From: Acetobacter estunensis
Lineage (GTDB): Bacteria > Pseudomonadota > Alphaproteobacteria > Acetobacterales > Acetobacteraceae
Direction of reading: 5' to 3'
NCBI RefSeq assembly: GCF_011516945.1
Contig: NZ_WOTH01000032.1
Span: 1 to 32,848, forward strand
Length of the DNA stretch: 32,848 bases
Shown here one piece after another: positions 23,074-31,988 of this stretch (positions within the stretch are counted from its first letter, which is position 1; each line of letters starts with the position of its first letter). The notes beneath the pieces are model-generated. The model ran no database searches and was not told the origin of the DNA. It saw nothing but the letters and a program-made list of their open reading frames with translations. A program made the translations under genes and the position numbers.

Positions 23074-24312
23074 ATGAATCAGCGGATTACGGAACGTCCA
23101 AGCGGTGCGCGACGCATCACGCCTGCGATGGTGCTGGCGCAGAGGGCGGCCGAGATGCAGACCATGAGTGATGCCTCTCCCAAGGATATTCTCAGCGTGC
23201 TCCGCAGGGCGCGCAGCGCCGTTGGCCTGACCTGTCAGCAGACGGAATTGCTTGCGTTCCTCGTAAGCTGGACGCGACCGCAGGACTGGGGCGAAGACGG
23301 ACTACCGATCTGTGCGGCCCGCAACGCCGACATCATGGAGCGGTTCGATCTCGGCCGGACCCGCGTGAAGGAACTGATCCGTTCACTGGCCGAAGCCGGC
23401 TGGCTCATCTGTAATGACAGTCCCAACGGGCATCGGTTCGTGCGACGCGCGGGGCGCACGGGGCCTGTGACGCATGGATATGGGTTCGACCTCTCACCCT
23501 TGTCACGGCGGTTCGCCGAACTGGAACAGGCCGCTCTGGCTCAGGAGGAGCGCCGCCGCGAAGGCCGGCGCCTGCACGGAGATGTCATGGGTCTGGCCCG
23601 CAAGGCGCTGGCCCTGTGTGCGGCCGGGGAAGAGGCAGGCGTCCCGCGCGTCCGGCTCGAGACCTACGAACGGGAGGCCCGGGAGTTACTCGCCCTGCGC
23701 GGTCGCGACCGTGACATCGCAATCCTCACTCCTCTGGCCGAGAGGCTCGCGGGTCTCGTGGGGCGCATAGAGACCGATATTCTCGCCGTTATTCCTGTGG
23801 AAAGTGACCCCATGGGGTCGCCCGAGCGACCCCCTATTACAACTACAAACCCAGACCATTCAGCTAAAGCTACAGTAAGCGGAAGCGGCTACGCCGCTAA
23901 AGCTCATGAAGCTTCGCGTAGCGAGAATGAGCCGCAGCACGTCACCCCGACCTCGCCCTTGCGCGGGTTCAGGGCTACGCCGTCTTTCCTCCTCCAGATC
24001 GCGCCGGGCCTGCGTGATCTGTGTCCGAGCAGTCGCCCGTCTGAGCGCGAAATCATGGAAGCCGTGCCGTTCCTGTGCCATTCGCTCGGGATATCCACCC
24101 ATGCGTGGCGTCAGGCCATCAACGTCCTCGGTCCCTATGAGGCGGCCGTCGCGCTCTGCGTGATCGCGGCGCGTCACGGGCGGGGCGAAGTGCGCTCACC
24201 GGGCGGAATGCTGCGGGCGATGATTGCCCGTCACATCGAAGGCACGCTGGCACTCGACCGCTCGCTCTACGGTCTTGCCGAACACCTCGATACCTCGAAA
24301 GCCGTCCATTGA
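23074..24312 (+). CDS. repC: RepC-type plasmid replication initiator
   Basis: This 412-residue protein matches RepC initiators of alphaproteobacterial plasmids. The N-terminal winged-helix region contains RNADIMERFDLGRTRVKELIRSLAEAGWLI, followed by NDSPNGHRFVRR and GYGFDLSPLSRRFAEL, which are hallmark motifs. The C-terminal region (ending in SPGGMLRAMIARHIEGTLALDRSL) matches the conserved RepC tail. The start at 23074 follows AGAAG and gives the usual N-terminus. No repA or repB partition genes lie directly upstream, unlike classical repABC operons. A low-complexity linker with palindromes at 23806-23925 may be the origin. The gapR gene follows after 55 bp. Confidence 0.9.
   Translation: MNQRITERPSGARRITPAMVLAQRAAEMQTMSDASPKDILSVLRRARSAVGLTCQQTELLAFLVSWTRPQDWGEDGLPICAARNADIMERFDLGRTRVKELIRSLAEAGWLICNDSPNGHRFVRRAGRTGPVTHGYGFDLSPLSRRFAELEQAALAQEERRREGRRLHGDVMGLARKALALCAAGEEAGVPRVRLETYEREARELLALRGRDRDIAILTPLAERLAGLVGRIETDILAVIPVESDPMGSPERPPITTTNPDHSAKATVSGSGYAAKAHEASRSENEPQHVTPTSPLRGFRATPSFLLQIAPGLRDLCPSSRPSEREIMEAVPFLCHSLGISTHAWRQAINVLGPYEAAVALCVIAARHGRGEVRSPGGMLRAMIARHIEGTLALDRSLYGLAEHLDTSKAVH
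23806..23925. other. Candidate replication origin (oriV) inside repC
   Basis: GACCCCATGGGGTC (23806-23819) is a perfect palindrome. It overlaps the inverted repeat GGGGTCGC/GCGACCCC (23814-23821, 23826-23833). An AT-richer stretch follows, then GCTAAAGCT twice (23863-23871, 23896-23904) and a cruciform with outer arms CTACGC/GCGTAG (23889-23921) and inner arms AAGCT/AGCTT. In repABC plasmids oriV lies inside repC in an AT-rich segment; the position fits. The encoded residues (about 245-290) are a low-complexity linker. Confidence 0.5.
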
Positions 24313-24322
24313 GGACGTTTTC

Positions 24323-24329
24323 AGTCGCA
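24323..24329 (+). promoter_or_regulatory. AGTCGCA box upstream of gapR
   Basis: The sequence reads TTTTCAGTCGCACGG and ends 38 nt before the gapR ATG, just after the repC stop. Downstream TGACA and TGTCA (the latter touching the start codon) could form a weak stem with GGGAG in its loop. Confidence 0.6.
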
Positions 24330-24367
24330 CGGGACTGGCTGACACTGGGCAAACGAAGGGAGATGTC

Positions 24368-24658
24368 ATGTTGGCAACATACGACGACAGCACCATTGAG
24401 CATGTGCCTCACACTGACCCAGCTGTTGGTGGGATCGCGGCCGATCGGCTACGCGCGATCATTGAGCGGATCGAACGGCTGGAGGAAGAGCGCAAGGCGC
24501 TCGCAAGCGACATCAAGGACATTTTCGGAGAGGCGAAATCGGCCGGGTTCGACGTGAAGGTGATCCGTCAGATCATCAAGCTTCGCAAGATGGAGCCTGC
24601 CCAGGTTGAGGAACAGGAAACCCTTCTCGATATCTATCGTCGTGCTCTGGGGATGTGA
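24368..24658 (+). CDS. gapR: GapR-family (DUF2312) DNA-binding protein
   Basis: This 96-residue protein contains the full DUF2312/GapR signature: GGIAADRLRAIIERIERLEEERKAL, DIKDIFGEAKSAGFDVKVIRQIIKLRKM and EEQETLLDIYRRALGM. GapR proteins of alphaproteobacteria form a clamp on overtwisted DNA and aid replication and topology. A plasmid copy next to repC suggests a role in plasmid replication or segregation. The start at 24368 has AAGGGAG about 6 nt upstream. The N-terminal 20 residues are variable. Confidence 0.93.
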   Translation: MLATYDDSTIEHVPHTDPAVGGIAADRLRAIIERIERLEEERKALASDIKDIFGEAKSAGFDVKVIRQIIKLRKMEPAQVEEQETLLDIYRRALGM

Positions 24659-24675
24659 GAGACCGTGATCCTCTG

Positions 24676-24771
24676 TCGCGCTGCGCGGCCTACGGCGCGT
24701 GCGTCGCACGCACGCCGACAGATGTGGCGACGAGGGCACGAGACGAGCGGTCTGCTCGGGAAGAGATCGGA
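24676..24771. repeat. Structured non-coding repeat, copy 1
   Basis: This non-coding segment is related to 32061-32157. The first 43 bp differ at six positions, the middle is diverged, and CTGCTCGGGAAG recurs at nearly the same offset (76 against 77). Both copies hold the hairpin CGTGCGT/ACGCACG with a 3-nt loop (here 24698-24714). It lies in the 172-bp gap between gapR and the gene at 24831. It may be a small RNA, a leader or a protein-binding site. Confidence 0.65.
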
Positions 24772-24830
24772 GATATGCCAGTTTTGGACACAGTTCGGCA
24801 AAACGATCGCGTTGGGAAGGTTGGATTTTA

Positions 24831-25139
24831 ATGGGACATGATACCACGAAGCTCGTGACGATCCTCGGCCCACTGGTCGAACTGGAAAAGCAGGCCGCGT
24901 CCTGTGCGTCGCTCGAGGAGTACCACGCTTTGCGCAGGAGGGGTGAGGCAACGAACACACAGGTTCTCGGTGAGATCCGGGCGTTCGTGAAGGAAGGTGG
25001 ATTTTCACTGCAGGAACTGCGTGGCCTATACTACGATGTTCTCAAGAGTCCTGCCTACGCAGACGACCCCGAGGCGCAGGCTAATGTCACGGCCATCCTC
25101 AATGAGGCTTTCGAGGGGATCGCGGGGTGGAGCCGATAA
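24831..25139 (+). CDS. Hypothetical protein
   Basis: This 102-residue soluble protein is mostly helical. Its C-terminal half (FVKEGGFSLQELRGLYYDVLKS, then ANVTAILNEAFEGIAGW) suggests a small helical domain; I do not recognise the family. The start at 24831 is taken because GGAAGG lies upstream and the preceding sequence is the structured repeat. It follows gapR on the same strand and lies upstream of mazEF, so it may belong to a plasmid maintenance block. Confidence 0.6.
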   Translation: MGHDTTKLVTILGPLVELEKQAASCASLEEYHALRRRGEATNTQVLGEIRAFVKEGGFSLQELRGLYYDVLKSPAYADDPEAQANVTAILNEAFEGIAGWSR

Positions 25140-25166
25140 AAGGGCGGGGTTATGGTCGATACGTTG

Positions 25167-25214
25167 TTGACACATATCCGGGCGGTCGAGTAGTATTACT
25201 ATGTCGATACATAG
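25167..25214 (+). promoter_or_regulatory. mazEF promoter and operator
   Basis: A perfect -35 TTGACA lies at 25167-25172 and a -10-like TAGTAT at 25191-25196 (18-bp spacer). The inverted repeat CTATGT/ACATAG with a 4-nt centre (25199-25214) lies just downstream, ending 10 nt before the mazE start. It is a likely site for autorepression by MazE. Confidence 0.65.
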
Positions 25215-25224
25215 AGGGGCGCTC

Positions 25225-25467
25225 ATGCAGGTCTTCGTCAAAAAATGGGGCAACAGCGCATCCGTGCGTCTTCCCGCTGCGATCATGAAGGCTGCCGGTC
25301 TGCAGGTGGATCAGGCAGTCGATGTCAGAGAAGAAGCGGGACGGATCATCATCGAACCGGTCGAGAAGCCCGAGTATGATCTGGCTGACCTGCTGGCCGG
25401 GATCACGCCTGAGAACATCCACGAGGAAGTCGATTTTGGCGCACCTGTCGGCAAGGAACGTCTGTGA
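25225..25467 (+). CDS. mazE: MazE-family antitoxin
   Basis: This 80-residue antitoxin has the AbrB/MazE DNA-binding fold in residues 1-48 (VKKWGNSASVRLPAAIMKAAGL, then AGRIIIEPV) and an acidic C-terminal tail (DLADLLAGITPENIHEEVDFG) that would bind the toxin. The start at 25225 is preferred over an ATG at 25201 because GAGGGG lies 5 nt upstream and because 25201 falls within the operator palindrome. The toxin follows after one base. Unlike the antitoxin at 285, the fold is complete. Confidence 0.92.
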   Translation: MQVFVKKWGNSASVRLPAAIMKAAGLQVDQAVDVREEAGRIIIEPVEKPEYDLADLLAGITPENIHEEVDFGAPVGKERL

Positions 25468-25468
25468 G

Positions 25469-25798
25469 ATGGACGATTATGTGCCGTCAGAAGGCGAGAT
25501 TATCTGGCTGAATTTCACGCCGCAGTCAGGTCACGAACAGGCTGGGCACAGACCGGCCGTGGTTTTGTCGCCAGCGGCCTACAATCGCATCGGTCTGCTT
25601 CTGTGCTGCCCCACAACGACGAAGGCAAAAGGCTATCCGTTTGAGGTCGCCATTTCCGGCAAAAGACCAAGTGTAGCGCTCGCGGACCAGATCAAGTCGG
25701 TTGACTGGAAAACAAGAGGGGCAAAGCGGAAAGGTCGGGTTTCCGACGCGGAGCTTTCCGAAATTCGTGCAAAGGCCCGCGCACTGATCGGAACATAG
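25469..25798 (+). CDS. mazF: MazF-family endoribonuclease toxin
   Basis: This 109-residue protein is a MazF/PemK-type mRNA interferase. Family motifs are clear: GEIIWLNFTPQSGHEQAGHRPAVVLS near the N-terminus, CCPTTTKAKGYPFEV in the middle and ALADQIKSVDW (the conserved D-Q-I/L-x-S-x-D/W block). The length is normal. The start at 25469 lies one base after the mazE stop, so the pair is coupled. It probably adds plasmid stability. The secreted protein gene at 25802 follows closely and may be transcribed with it. Confidence 0.93.
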   Translation: MDDYVPSEGEIIWLNFTPQSGHEQAGHRPAVVLSPAAYNRIGLLLCCPTTTKAKGYPFEVAISGKRPSVALADQIKSVDWKTRGAKRKGRVSDAELSEIRAKARALIGT

Positions 25799-25801
25799 GT
25801 A

Positions 25802-26302
25802 ATGAAAGATAAGAGTTATATCATGCACAGGTTGGTTGCTGTGCCGTTTGCGATCGCGTGTTTCGGCGCATCGCTTGCTCCTGCGGTGGCTCAGGATGGG
25901 TATTTCCATCGGTTCGGCAAGGCTGTGGAAGATGTCTCGCCTGGCTTCAAGGCGCGTCCAATTTCGCTTATGCCCGGGGTGGTGTTCAAATTTGGGGAAA
26001 CCAAAGACGCAATGACCGGAACCGAGCCGTGTCCTGCGCCCCCTTTGCCGGCGTTCGATCCGCCTGAAAGCGGGTGCATCAGCGCGAGCCCTGGAATGGT
26101 CGAAGCCGTTTATCTCAAGAAGATTGGCACGAAAAACGCCATACGTTCTGGAATCCGGATCACCGGGACGACGGATGTTCCAGTAATAAGTCTTACGTCA
26201 ATGGCCAGCGAAGATGGCACCCTGCAAACCTTCTCTCCACCGCTCAATGGCCAGCTCGTTCCCGATGAGGGTCCGTCTGAGAAATGGAGATATAGCAATT
26301 GA
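25802..26302 (+). CDS. Exported hypothetical protein
   Basis: This 166-residue protein has a signal peptide ending ASLAPAVA (cleavage before QDGYF, about residue 31). The mature part is a small beta-rich domain of unknown family with two cysteines that could pair (EPCPAPP, SGCISA). The start could be 25802, 3 bp after the mazF stop, or 25823, which gives a more compact signal peptide; ribosome binding sites are weak for both. It ends 74 bp before the convergent dnaE2 stop. No terminator is obvious in between. Its lack of relation to mazEF suggests a passenger gene. Confidence 0.65.
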   Translation: MKDKSYIMHRLVAVPFAIACFGASLAPAVAQDGYFHRFGKAVEDVSPGFKARPISLMPGVVFKFGETKDAMTGTEPCPAPPLPAFDPPESGCISASPGMVEAVYLKKIGTKNAIRSGIRITGTTDVPVISLTSMASEDGTLQTFSPPLNGQLVPDEGPSEKWRYSN

Positions 26303-26376
26303 GATATAATCGGAGAGTTGCTCAAAAATAATTAGCTCAGGACTTCGGGTGAAGAGCGGATAAGCAGGCGACCAGA

Positions 26377-29300
26377 TCATTGAAAGTTCCGTGCCCTGAC
26401 CGCAACCGGTCGGCAGTTATTCTCTCCAATCTGTCGAAGTAGCACGGTCCCGTCTTCAAGGTTTCGCACAACCACGTGCATGACATCACCTTCGCGCTGC
26501 AGGGTGCCGTGAACGATCATCAGCGACGCGCCCATGACGATGGCCCGTTGCGCTTCGATCCGGTCTTTCCACAGGATCAGATTGGCCACCCCGGTTTCAT
26601 CCTCGATCGTGACGAACATCACGCCTTTTGCCGTGCCGGGGCGCTGACGCATCAGCACCAGTCCCGCAATCACCACACGGGTTCCGTCCCGTGATGTCGC
26701 GAGATCCTCAGAGGGAATAATGCCTCTTTCCGTAAGCCCTTCGCGCAGGAATGCCAGAGGGTGCGCCCGCAGGGTGAGGCCGGTCGCGAGATAGTCTTCC
26801 ACAACATCCGAGCCTTCGGTCATCGGACGCAGGATGACAGATGGTTCGATGACTTCCGGAGCAGGGCGGTTACGTCCGCGATCCGCCGCTGCAAACAGAG
26901 GGAGAGGTTCGTCTGCCAGGCCCTTGATCTGCCACAGGGCCGTGCGGCGATCGCAGTTCAGGCTGGCAAACGCATCCGCTTCGGCCAGACGCTCAAGAGC
27001 GACCGTTGGAACGTCCGCGCGGCGCCAGACGTCTTCGACACTTTCATAAAGAGGCATGCGATTGGCAATCAGACGCGCGGCGTCCGCGTTCGCCAGTCCT
27101 TTCACCAGCCGCAGACCGAGCCGAACGACCAGCCGCGCACTGCCTGGCCGACCTTCAAGCGTACAGTCCCATCGGGACTGGTTCACACAGATCGGCCGCA
27201 CCTCGACCCCATGCTCACGGGCATCGCGGACGATCTGGGCCGGAGCGTAGAATCCCATGGGCTGACTGTTGAGCAATGCGGCGCAGAAGACGTCCGGATG
27301 ATGGCACTTCAGCCACGACGAAGCGTAGGCGATTAGCGCGAAACTCGCGGCGTGACTCTCGGGAAATCCGTAGGAGCCAAAGCCTTCGAGTTGCCGGAAC
27401 GTGCGCTCGGCGAACTCCTGCGTGTAGCCGTTGGCCACCATGCCGCGCACCATCTTCTCCCGAAAATCGGCGATGGACGCCGTATGATCGCGCATCTTCA
27501 TGCCACGTCGCAGTTGGTCGGCCTCACTCGGCGTAAAGCCCGCACAGTGAATGGCCACCTGCATCGCCTGTTCCTGAAACAGTGGCACGCCCAGGGTCTT
27601 GCCGAGGATCCGGCGCAGGGCCGGCGAAGGGCAATCAGGCCGTTCCAGGCCTTCACGGCGGCGCAGATAGGGATGGACCATATCGCCCTGAATCGGACCG
27701 GGCCGCACGATCGCCACCTGAATCACCAGATCGTAGAAGGTGTGGGGCCGGGTACGCGGGAGCATCGCCATCTGGGCGCGGCTCTCGATCTGGAAGGTGC
27801 CGAGCGTGTCGGCACGGGCGATCATCGCGTAGGTCTGTTCGTCTTCGGGCGGGATCGTCGCCATGTCATAGGCGCGACGTCCGTGCCGCACCAGAAGATC
27901 GAAAGCGCGCTGCAGACAGCCCAGCATGCCAAGGCCGAGAACATCGACCTTCATGAAGCGCAGTTCGTCGATGTCATCCTTGTCCCAGACGATGATCTGA
28001 CGATCTTCCATGGCCGCGGGCTGGATCGGCACCAGCTCGTCCAGCCGGTCATGGGTGAGGACGAAGCCGCCGGGATGTGTTCCCAGCTGACGCGGAAAGC
28101 CCAGGATCTGGCGGGCGAGATACAGCGTCAGCGACAGACGCCGGTCACGCAGATCGAGACCGATCTCCCGCGCACGGGTCTCGAGCTTCTCTTTATCATC
28201 CAGAGCGGATGCGAGATGTTTCGAGAGCAGGCCCAGCACATCGTCGGGCAGGCCCAGCGCCTTGCCGACATCGCGCACCGCGCCTTTCGGCTGATAACGC
28301 ATCACGGTCGCGCACAGGGCTGCCCGCTGGCGGCCGTAACGCCGGTAGATCCACTGGATGACCTCTTCACGCCGGTCGCTGTCAAAGTCCACGTCGATGT
28401 CGGGCGGTTCGCGACGCTCCACCGAGATGAACCGCTCGAAGAGAAGACCGGAGCGCACCGGATCAATGGCGGTGATCCCGAGCACGAAGCAGATGGCGCT
28501 GTTGGCGGCCGAGCCACGTCCCTGGCAGAGGATTCCGATGGCGCGCGCATGGCGGACAATGGTGTTGACCGTCAGGAAATACGGTGCATAGCCAAGCTGA
28601 CCGACCAGCCTGAGTTCGTGCGTGAGCTGGCGCCGCACATCGTCCGGTGCGCCGGCCGGATAGCGTGACGGGAGAGCCTCGCGCACCAGACGAACCAGCG
28701 TATCCTGAGAGTCTTCGCCCTCCACATCGGTCTCGGACGGATACTGGTAACGCAGTTCACTGAGCGAAAACCGGCACAGAGAGGCGATCTCGCCCGAGCG
28801 CGCCAGCGCCGCTTCATGGCCCCGATAGAGCGAGGCCATTTCAGTCGGGCCGCGCAGATAGCGATCCCGCCATGGCTCACGCAGCGCGCCGAGTGCGTCC
28901 ATGCTCACATTGTGCCGGATGGCGGTGAGCAGATCCTGCAGCACGCTGCGGTCGGCCGCGTGATAGAGCACATCGCCGGTCACGACTGTCGCGACGTTAG
29001 CCGCTCCGGCCATACGCTCCAGCGTGTTCAGGCGTTCCGTATCGCCTGCCCGCCAGTGACGGCTCAGGGTGAGCCATATCCCGGCACAATGGTCGCGGAT
29101 CCGCGTGAGAGCATCCAGTCGTTCCTGCAGCACCGCATACGGGGCGTCCGAAGAAAGCAGCAGCAGCAGGCGGGAGGCGCGCTCGCCCGTCAGATCACTC
29201 CACGCCAGATCGAGCCGTCCACGCTCGCCGCGCCGATGGCCAAGGGTCAGCAGGCGACACAGCTGGCCCCAACCTGCCCGGTCCACCGGATAGGCCAGCA

Positions 29301-29532
29301 GAACACTGCCGTCGCACAGCTCCACACGTGTGCCGGGCAGCAACCGGACTCCTTGGGTCTGTGCGGCGGCATGAGCGCGGACGATGCCGGCGACCGTGCC
29401 GTGGTCGGTGATACCAAGCGCCGGATAATCAAGCCGCGCCGCACGGGCGAACAGGTCTTCAGGATGGCTGGCGCCACGCAGAAACGAGAAGTTCGTGCAG
29501 GCCTGCAGTTCCACGTAGGCGGATGAGACCAT
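26377..29532 (-). CDS. dnaE2: Error-prone DNA polymerase DnaE2 (ImuC)
   Basis: This 1051-residue C-family polymerase matches DnaE2/ImuC, the catalytic subunit of the SOS mutasome that copies damaged DNA. It has an N-terminal PHP domain ([31 protein letters not shown]), the polymerase signature GRGSAANS (338-345) and the catalytic PDIDVDFD (377-384), a helix-hairpin-helix region ([16 protein letters not shown]) and a C-terminal OB-fold ([29 protein letters not shown]). The length is typical. GGGAG and GAGG lie just upstream of the start, which follows the small gene by 3 bp. It is the last gene of the SOS cassette. Confidence 0.96.
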   Translation of the reverse strand: MVSSAYVELQACTNFSFLRGASHPEDLFARAARLDYPALGITDHGTVAGIVRAHAAAQTQGVRLLPGTRVELCDGSVLLAYPVDRAGWGQLCRLLTLGHRRGERGRLDLAWSDLTGERASRLLLLLSSDAPYAVLQERLDALTRIRDHCAGIWLTLSRHWRAGDTERLNTLERMAGAANVATVVTGDVLYHAADRSVLQDLLTAIRHNVSMDALGALREPWRDRYLRGPTEMASLYRGHEAALARSGEIASLCRFSLSELRYQYPSETDVEGEDSQDTLVRLVREALPSRYPAGAPDDVRRQLTHELRLVGQLGYAPYFLTVNTIVRHARAIGILCQGRGSAANSAICFVLGITAIDPVRSGLLFERFISVERREPPDIDVDFDSDRREEVIQWIYRRYGRQRAALCATVMRYQPKGAVRDVGKALGLPDDVLGLLSKHLASALDDKEKLETRAREIGLDLRDRRLSLTLYLARQILGFPRQLGTHPGGFVLTHDRLDELVPIQPAAMEDRQIIVWDKDDIDELRFMKVDVLGLGMLGCLQRAFDLLVRHGRRAYDMATIPPEDEQTYAMIARADTLGTFQIESRAQMAMLPRTRPHTFYDLVIQVAIVRPGPIQGDMVHPYLRRREGLERPDCPSPALRRILGKTLGVPLFQEQAMQVAIHCAGFTPSEADQLRRGMKMRDHTASIADFREKMVRGMVANGYTQEFAERTFRQLEGFGSYGFPESHAASFALIAYASSWLKCHHPDVFCAALLNSQPMGFYAPAQIVRDAREHGVEVRPICVNQSRWDCTLEGRPGSARLVVRLGLRLVKGLANADAARLIANRMPLYESVEDVWRRADVPTVALERLAEADAFASLNCDRRTALWQIKGLADEPLPLFAAADRGRNRPAPEVIEPSVILRPMTEGSDVVEDYLATGLTLRAHPLAFLREGLTERGIIPSEDLATSRDGTRVVIAGLVLMRQRPGTAKGVMFVTIEDETGVANLILWKDRIEAQRAIVMGASLMIVHGTLQREGDVMHVVVRNLEDGTVLLRQIGENNCRPVAVRARNFQ

Positions 29533-29535
29533 GCC

Positions 29536-29781
29536 TCATCTCCCGTGCGGATGCCGGTGCGGCGTCGCATCGGGCTGCGGGGCTGCCGGTCTCCGGCACA
29601 GCACGAAGCCGCTGCGCTCGAGATGCTCGACCAGACGTTCGGCCACCACGCGCGCCATCAGCTCGTCGGCGTCATGCACGCGCCGTCTGCCGTCATAGCG
29701 AAGCCCATGAATCAGCGCCTCGGCGATCTCGGACGACGACGCCGGTGACAGGTCTTCCTTCGTTTCGTCTACCCCATTCAT
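29536..29781 (-). CDS. Small protein of the imu cassette, unknown function
   Basis: This 81-residue protein lies between imuB and dnaE2. Its core SEIAEALIHGLRYDGRRRVHDADELMARVVAERLVEHLERSGFVLCRRP is well folded in appearance, helical and basic, and ends in a Pro/His tail. The start overlaps the imuB stop by 4 bp (ATGA) and the stop is 3 bp before dnaE2, so it is translationally coupled within the cassette. It may be an accessory factor of the mutasome; I do not know a described function. Confidence 0.75.
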   Translation of the reverse strand: MNGVDETKEDLSPASSSEIAEALIHGLRYDGRRRVHDADELMARVVAERLVEHLERSGFVLCRRPAAPQPDATPHRHPHGR

Positions 29782-31298
29782 CAGAACAGTCCGTGGAGGA
29801 ACCACGCGCCATCCCCTGTCCAGCTGTGCGTGCCGTCGCCCTGGCGATACAGCCAGAAGCGTTCGCCATGTTCGGTCTCGGCAATCCAGTAATCGCGGGC
29901 GGCGTGAAACTCGCTGTCCGAGAGCCACCATTCCCCCTGGATGCGCTCAGGACCGTCTGCGCCGCGCACCCGGTGCGTGCGGCCGTCCCAGACAAAGCGC
30001 TGCGGTGCGCCACTTTCGACCTCGGCCTCGACACGTAAGGGCTTTGGCGGATCGAGCAGACGGATGGGGCGGACGAAAGAAAAGGTGGATGTTGGATCGG
30101 CCGCATCCTGTGTAACCGGGGACTGTGCCTGAGCGCGCTCGGGGATCTGGCTGGCCCGTGGCGTAAGGCGGAACACCCGTGACGCACCGACGCGGTTGCA
30201 CAGGCGGTCCACCAGACAGGCGAGATCGCCACTTCCATCCTGTCCGCGCTCAAGCACACTCTGGTCGCCCGTGGTCTGCCGCGCTTCATGGTGGGAGACG
30301 GTGAGCGTCATCACTTCGATCCCGAAACCCGATTCGATGACGGCGATCCGCTCCTGCAGAAGGCGGCGCAGATGGGCCGGCTGATCGACGGGCGACGCGG
30401 TGCCCACGCGCACCGGCTGGAGCGTGCCATCGACACGCTCACAGACCAGATCGAGCTGCCGTGCGCCCTGACCGCGCTGGCGCAGGATCTCGGAGATCTC
30501 GTCCACCAGTTCACCGATCACCACTGCCAGAGCCTCGGCCGTGCCGATCGGTTCCACCATCTGGCGCTGCGCGCGGATGGCATCGAGCGGAATGACCGGA
30601 CGGATGGGTTCGGGACGGACGCCCAGCGCCTCGTCCAGCCGGTGCATCAGAAGATCTCCGAAACGCCGTGTCAGAGGCGCGCGGGCCGTGCGCCGCAGAT
30701 CGCCAATCCGGGTAAACCCGAGGCGGATCAGCCCCTCGCAGGTCTCGGCCGGCAGGCGCAGGGCTGCAACGGGCAGGGGATCGAGAGCGGCAGCCGTGCC
30801 GCGCGATGGAACGAGTGTGTCCCGCTCACGCCCGAAGCGCGCCAGCGCGTGCGCAGCGCCGGGCGTGTCCGCAAGGGCGAGGCGGATATGATAGCCCAGC
30901 GCTTCCAGCCGTTCGCGCACAACCGCCAGCATGGCGTCCTCGCCGCCATACAGATGGGCGCAGCCGCTGGTATCGCACCATACGCCGTCCGGCGGATCCG
31001 CTGACGTCAGTGGGCACAACCACAGACACCAGGCCGCCAGTCGTTCCAGAGCGGCCTCGTCCGCTTCCCAGTTGCCCTCAAATGCTGCGAGGTCGGCGAT
31101 CAGGCTCCGGGCGTGGGCCAGTGCCATTCCAGGGCGGACACCAGCCTGCCGGGCCATGACATCGGCCGCCATCACCACAGGGCGCCGGCCATCGTGCTCA
31201 TGCAGCACAAGCCCCGTCCCGATGATCTCCTGCGGGTGGCGACGCCGCCACAGATCCGTGTGCCACAGGGGAAGCCAGATCGAGAGGATCCGTCGCAT
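29781..31298 (-). CDS. imuB: ImuB, inactive Y-family polymerase-like protein
   Basis: This 505-residue protein starts MRRILSIWLPLWHTDL, the usual ImuB opening. It keeps the Y-family fold (MAADVMARQAGVRPGMALAHARSL, then GVWCDTSGCAHLYGGEDAML, then a helix-hairpin-helix region LGFTRIGDL) but lacks the acidic catalytic residues at the first motif, as is known for ImuB. In the mutasome it links DnaE2 to the beta clamp. The C-terminal part (RIQGEWWLSDSEFHAARDYWIAET and GERFWLYRQ) is typical. Its start lies inside imuA with a 101-bp overlap; no strong ribosome binding site is seen, so it probably depends on coupling. Confidence 0.94.
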   Translation of the reverse strand: MRRILSIWLPLWHTDLWRRRHPQEIIGTGLVLHEHDGRRPVVMAADVMARQAGVRPGMALAHARSLIADLAAFEGNWEADEAALERLAAWCLWLCPLTSADPPDGVWCDTSGCAHLYGGEDAMLAVVRERLEALGYHIRLALADTPGAAHALARFGRERDTLVPSRGTAAALDPLPVAALRLPAETCEGLIRLGFTRIGDLRRTARAPLTRRFGDLLMHRLDEALGVRPEPIRPVIPLDAIRAQRQMVEPIGTAEALAVVIGELVDEISEILRQRGQGARQLDLVCERVDGTLQPVRVGTASPVDQPAHLRRLLQERIAVIESGFGIEVMTLTVSHHEARQTTGDQSVLERGQDGSGDLACLVDRLCNRVGASRVFRLTPRASQIPERAQAQSPVTQDAADPTSTFSFVRPIRLLDPPKPLRVEAEVESGAPQRFVWDGRTHRVRGADGPERIQGEWWLSDSEFHAARDYWIAETEHGERFWLYRQGDGTHSWTGDGAWFLHGLF

Positions 31299-31965
31299 GC
31301 CCGGGTAATCCGTATGTCCAGGTGAAAGCGCGTCCGTCGCGGCTGCGAAGCAGCTCGATGCGCCAGTGTTCCAGACCCATCACGCTGTTCAGCGGCACCG
31401 GCCGCGCAGCCCCGATCCGCCAGCGGGTGTCGCAGGCGCTGGGGGGCGGTACTGCGCCGTTCGGGGTAGGGCGGAGCAGGAAACCCGTGGTGCCGGAGCT
31501 TTCGGCCGCAAGCTGCAGACGACGTGATGCGGTGAGGGAGAGCGGAACACAGAGATCGCAGACCAGCGCCGCCACCCCGCGCTCGCGCAGGACATCCTCG
31601 CAGAGCGGCAGAAGATCGCGGGTCTCGCTCTGCACACAGATCAGGCGTCCCGGCGAGAGGCCTGCGCCCTGCAGTCCGGCTGCATGCAGGTTGAGATGGT
31701 GTGCTGCAAGCCACACCACCTGGCCCGGTATCCTGGCCAGAACGTGGGCGACAAACCGCGTGGGGCGGGCGAGCAGGGCACGGTCACAACCGGTTCCGAG
31801 GAACTCGTGGACGCGGCCACGGCTCAGGCCCCCGCCCAGCCGCTCATCGAGAGCGGTGAATCCTGTCGGTAGATTGGCGTCCATCCCGGCAACGGCGTGA
31901 TGCCGCTCCATGCGGCGGATCTCGTCGCGCAGGAGCGCGAGCGTATCGGCTGTTCTCCCGGCCAT
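31198..31965 (-). CDS. imuA: ImuA, RecA-like SOS mutagenesis protein
   Basis: This 255-residue protein belongs to the ImuA/SulA-related RecA-fold group. It has LPTGFTALDERLGGGLSRGRVHEFLG, later VVWLAAHHLNLHAAGLQGAGLSPGRLICVQ and RRLQLAAESSGTTGFLLRP, all typical. It works with ImuB and DnaE2 in translesion synthesis. The start at 31965 has GAGGA 7 nt upstream and a LexA box 23 nt upstream. The last 33 codons overlap imuB in another frame; this tail (DLASPVAHGSVAASPPAGDHRDGACAA) looks non-conserved. Confidence 0.93.
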   Translation of the reverse strand: MAGRTADTLALLRDEIRRMERHHAVAGMDANLPTGFTALDERLGGGLSRGRVHEFLGTGCDRALLARPTRFVAHVLARIPGQVVWLAAHHLNLHAAGLQGAGLSPGRLICVQSETRDLLPLCEDVLRERGVAALVCDLCVPLSLTASRRLQLAAESSGTTGFLLRPTPNGAVPPPSACDTRWRIGAARPVPLNSVMGLEHWRIELLRSRDGRAFTWTYGLPGHATDPLDLASPVAHGSVAASPPAGDHRDGACAA

Positions 31966-31988
31966 GGTGTGTCCTCGCTCAAAAACAA

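Noticed and set aside
25201..25224. Upstream ATG for mazE
   Set aside because: It falls within the operator palindrome, and GAGGGG points to the ATG at 25225.
27352..28668. Plus-strand open frame of 438 codons antisense to dnaE2
   Set aside because: It is the mirror of conserved polymerase sequence, with His/Arg/Gln-rich composition typical of antisense frames.
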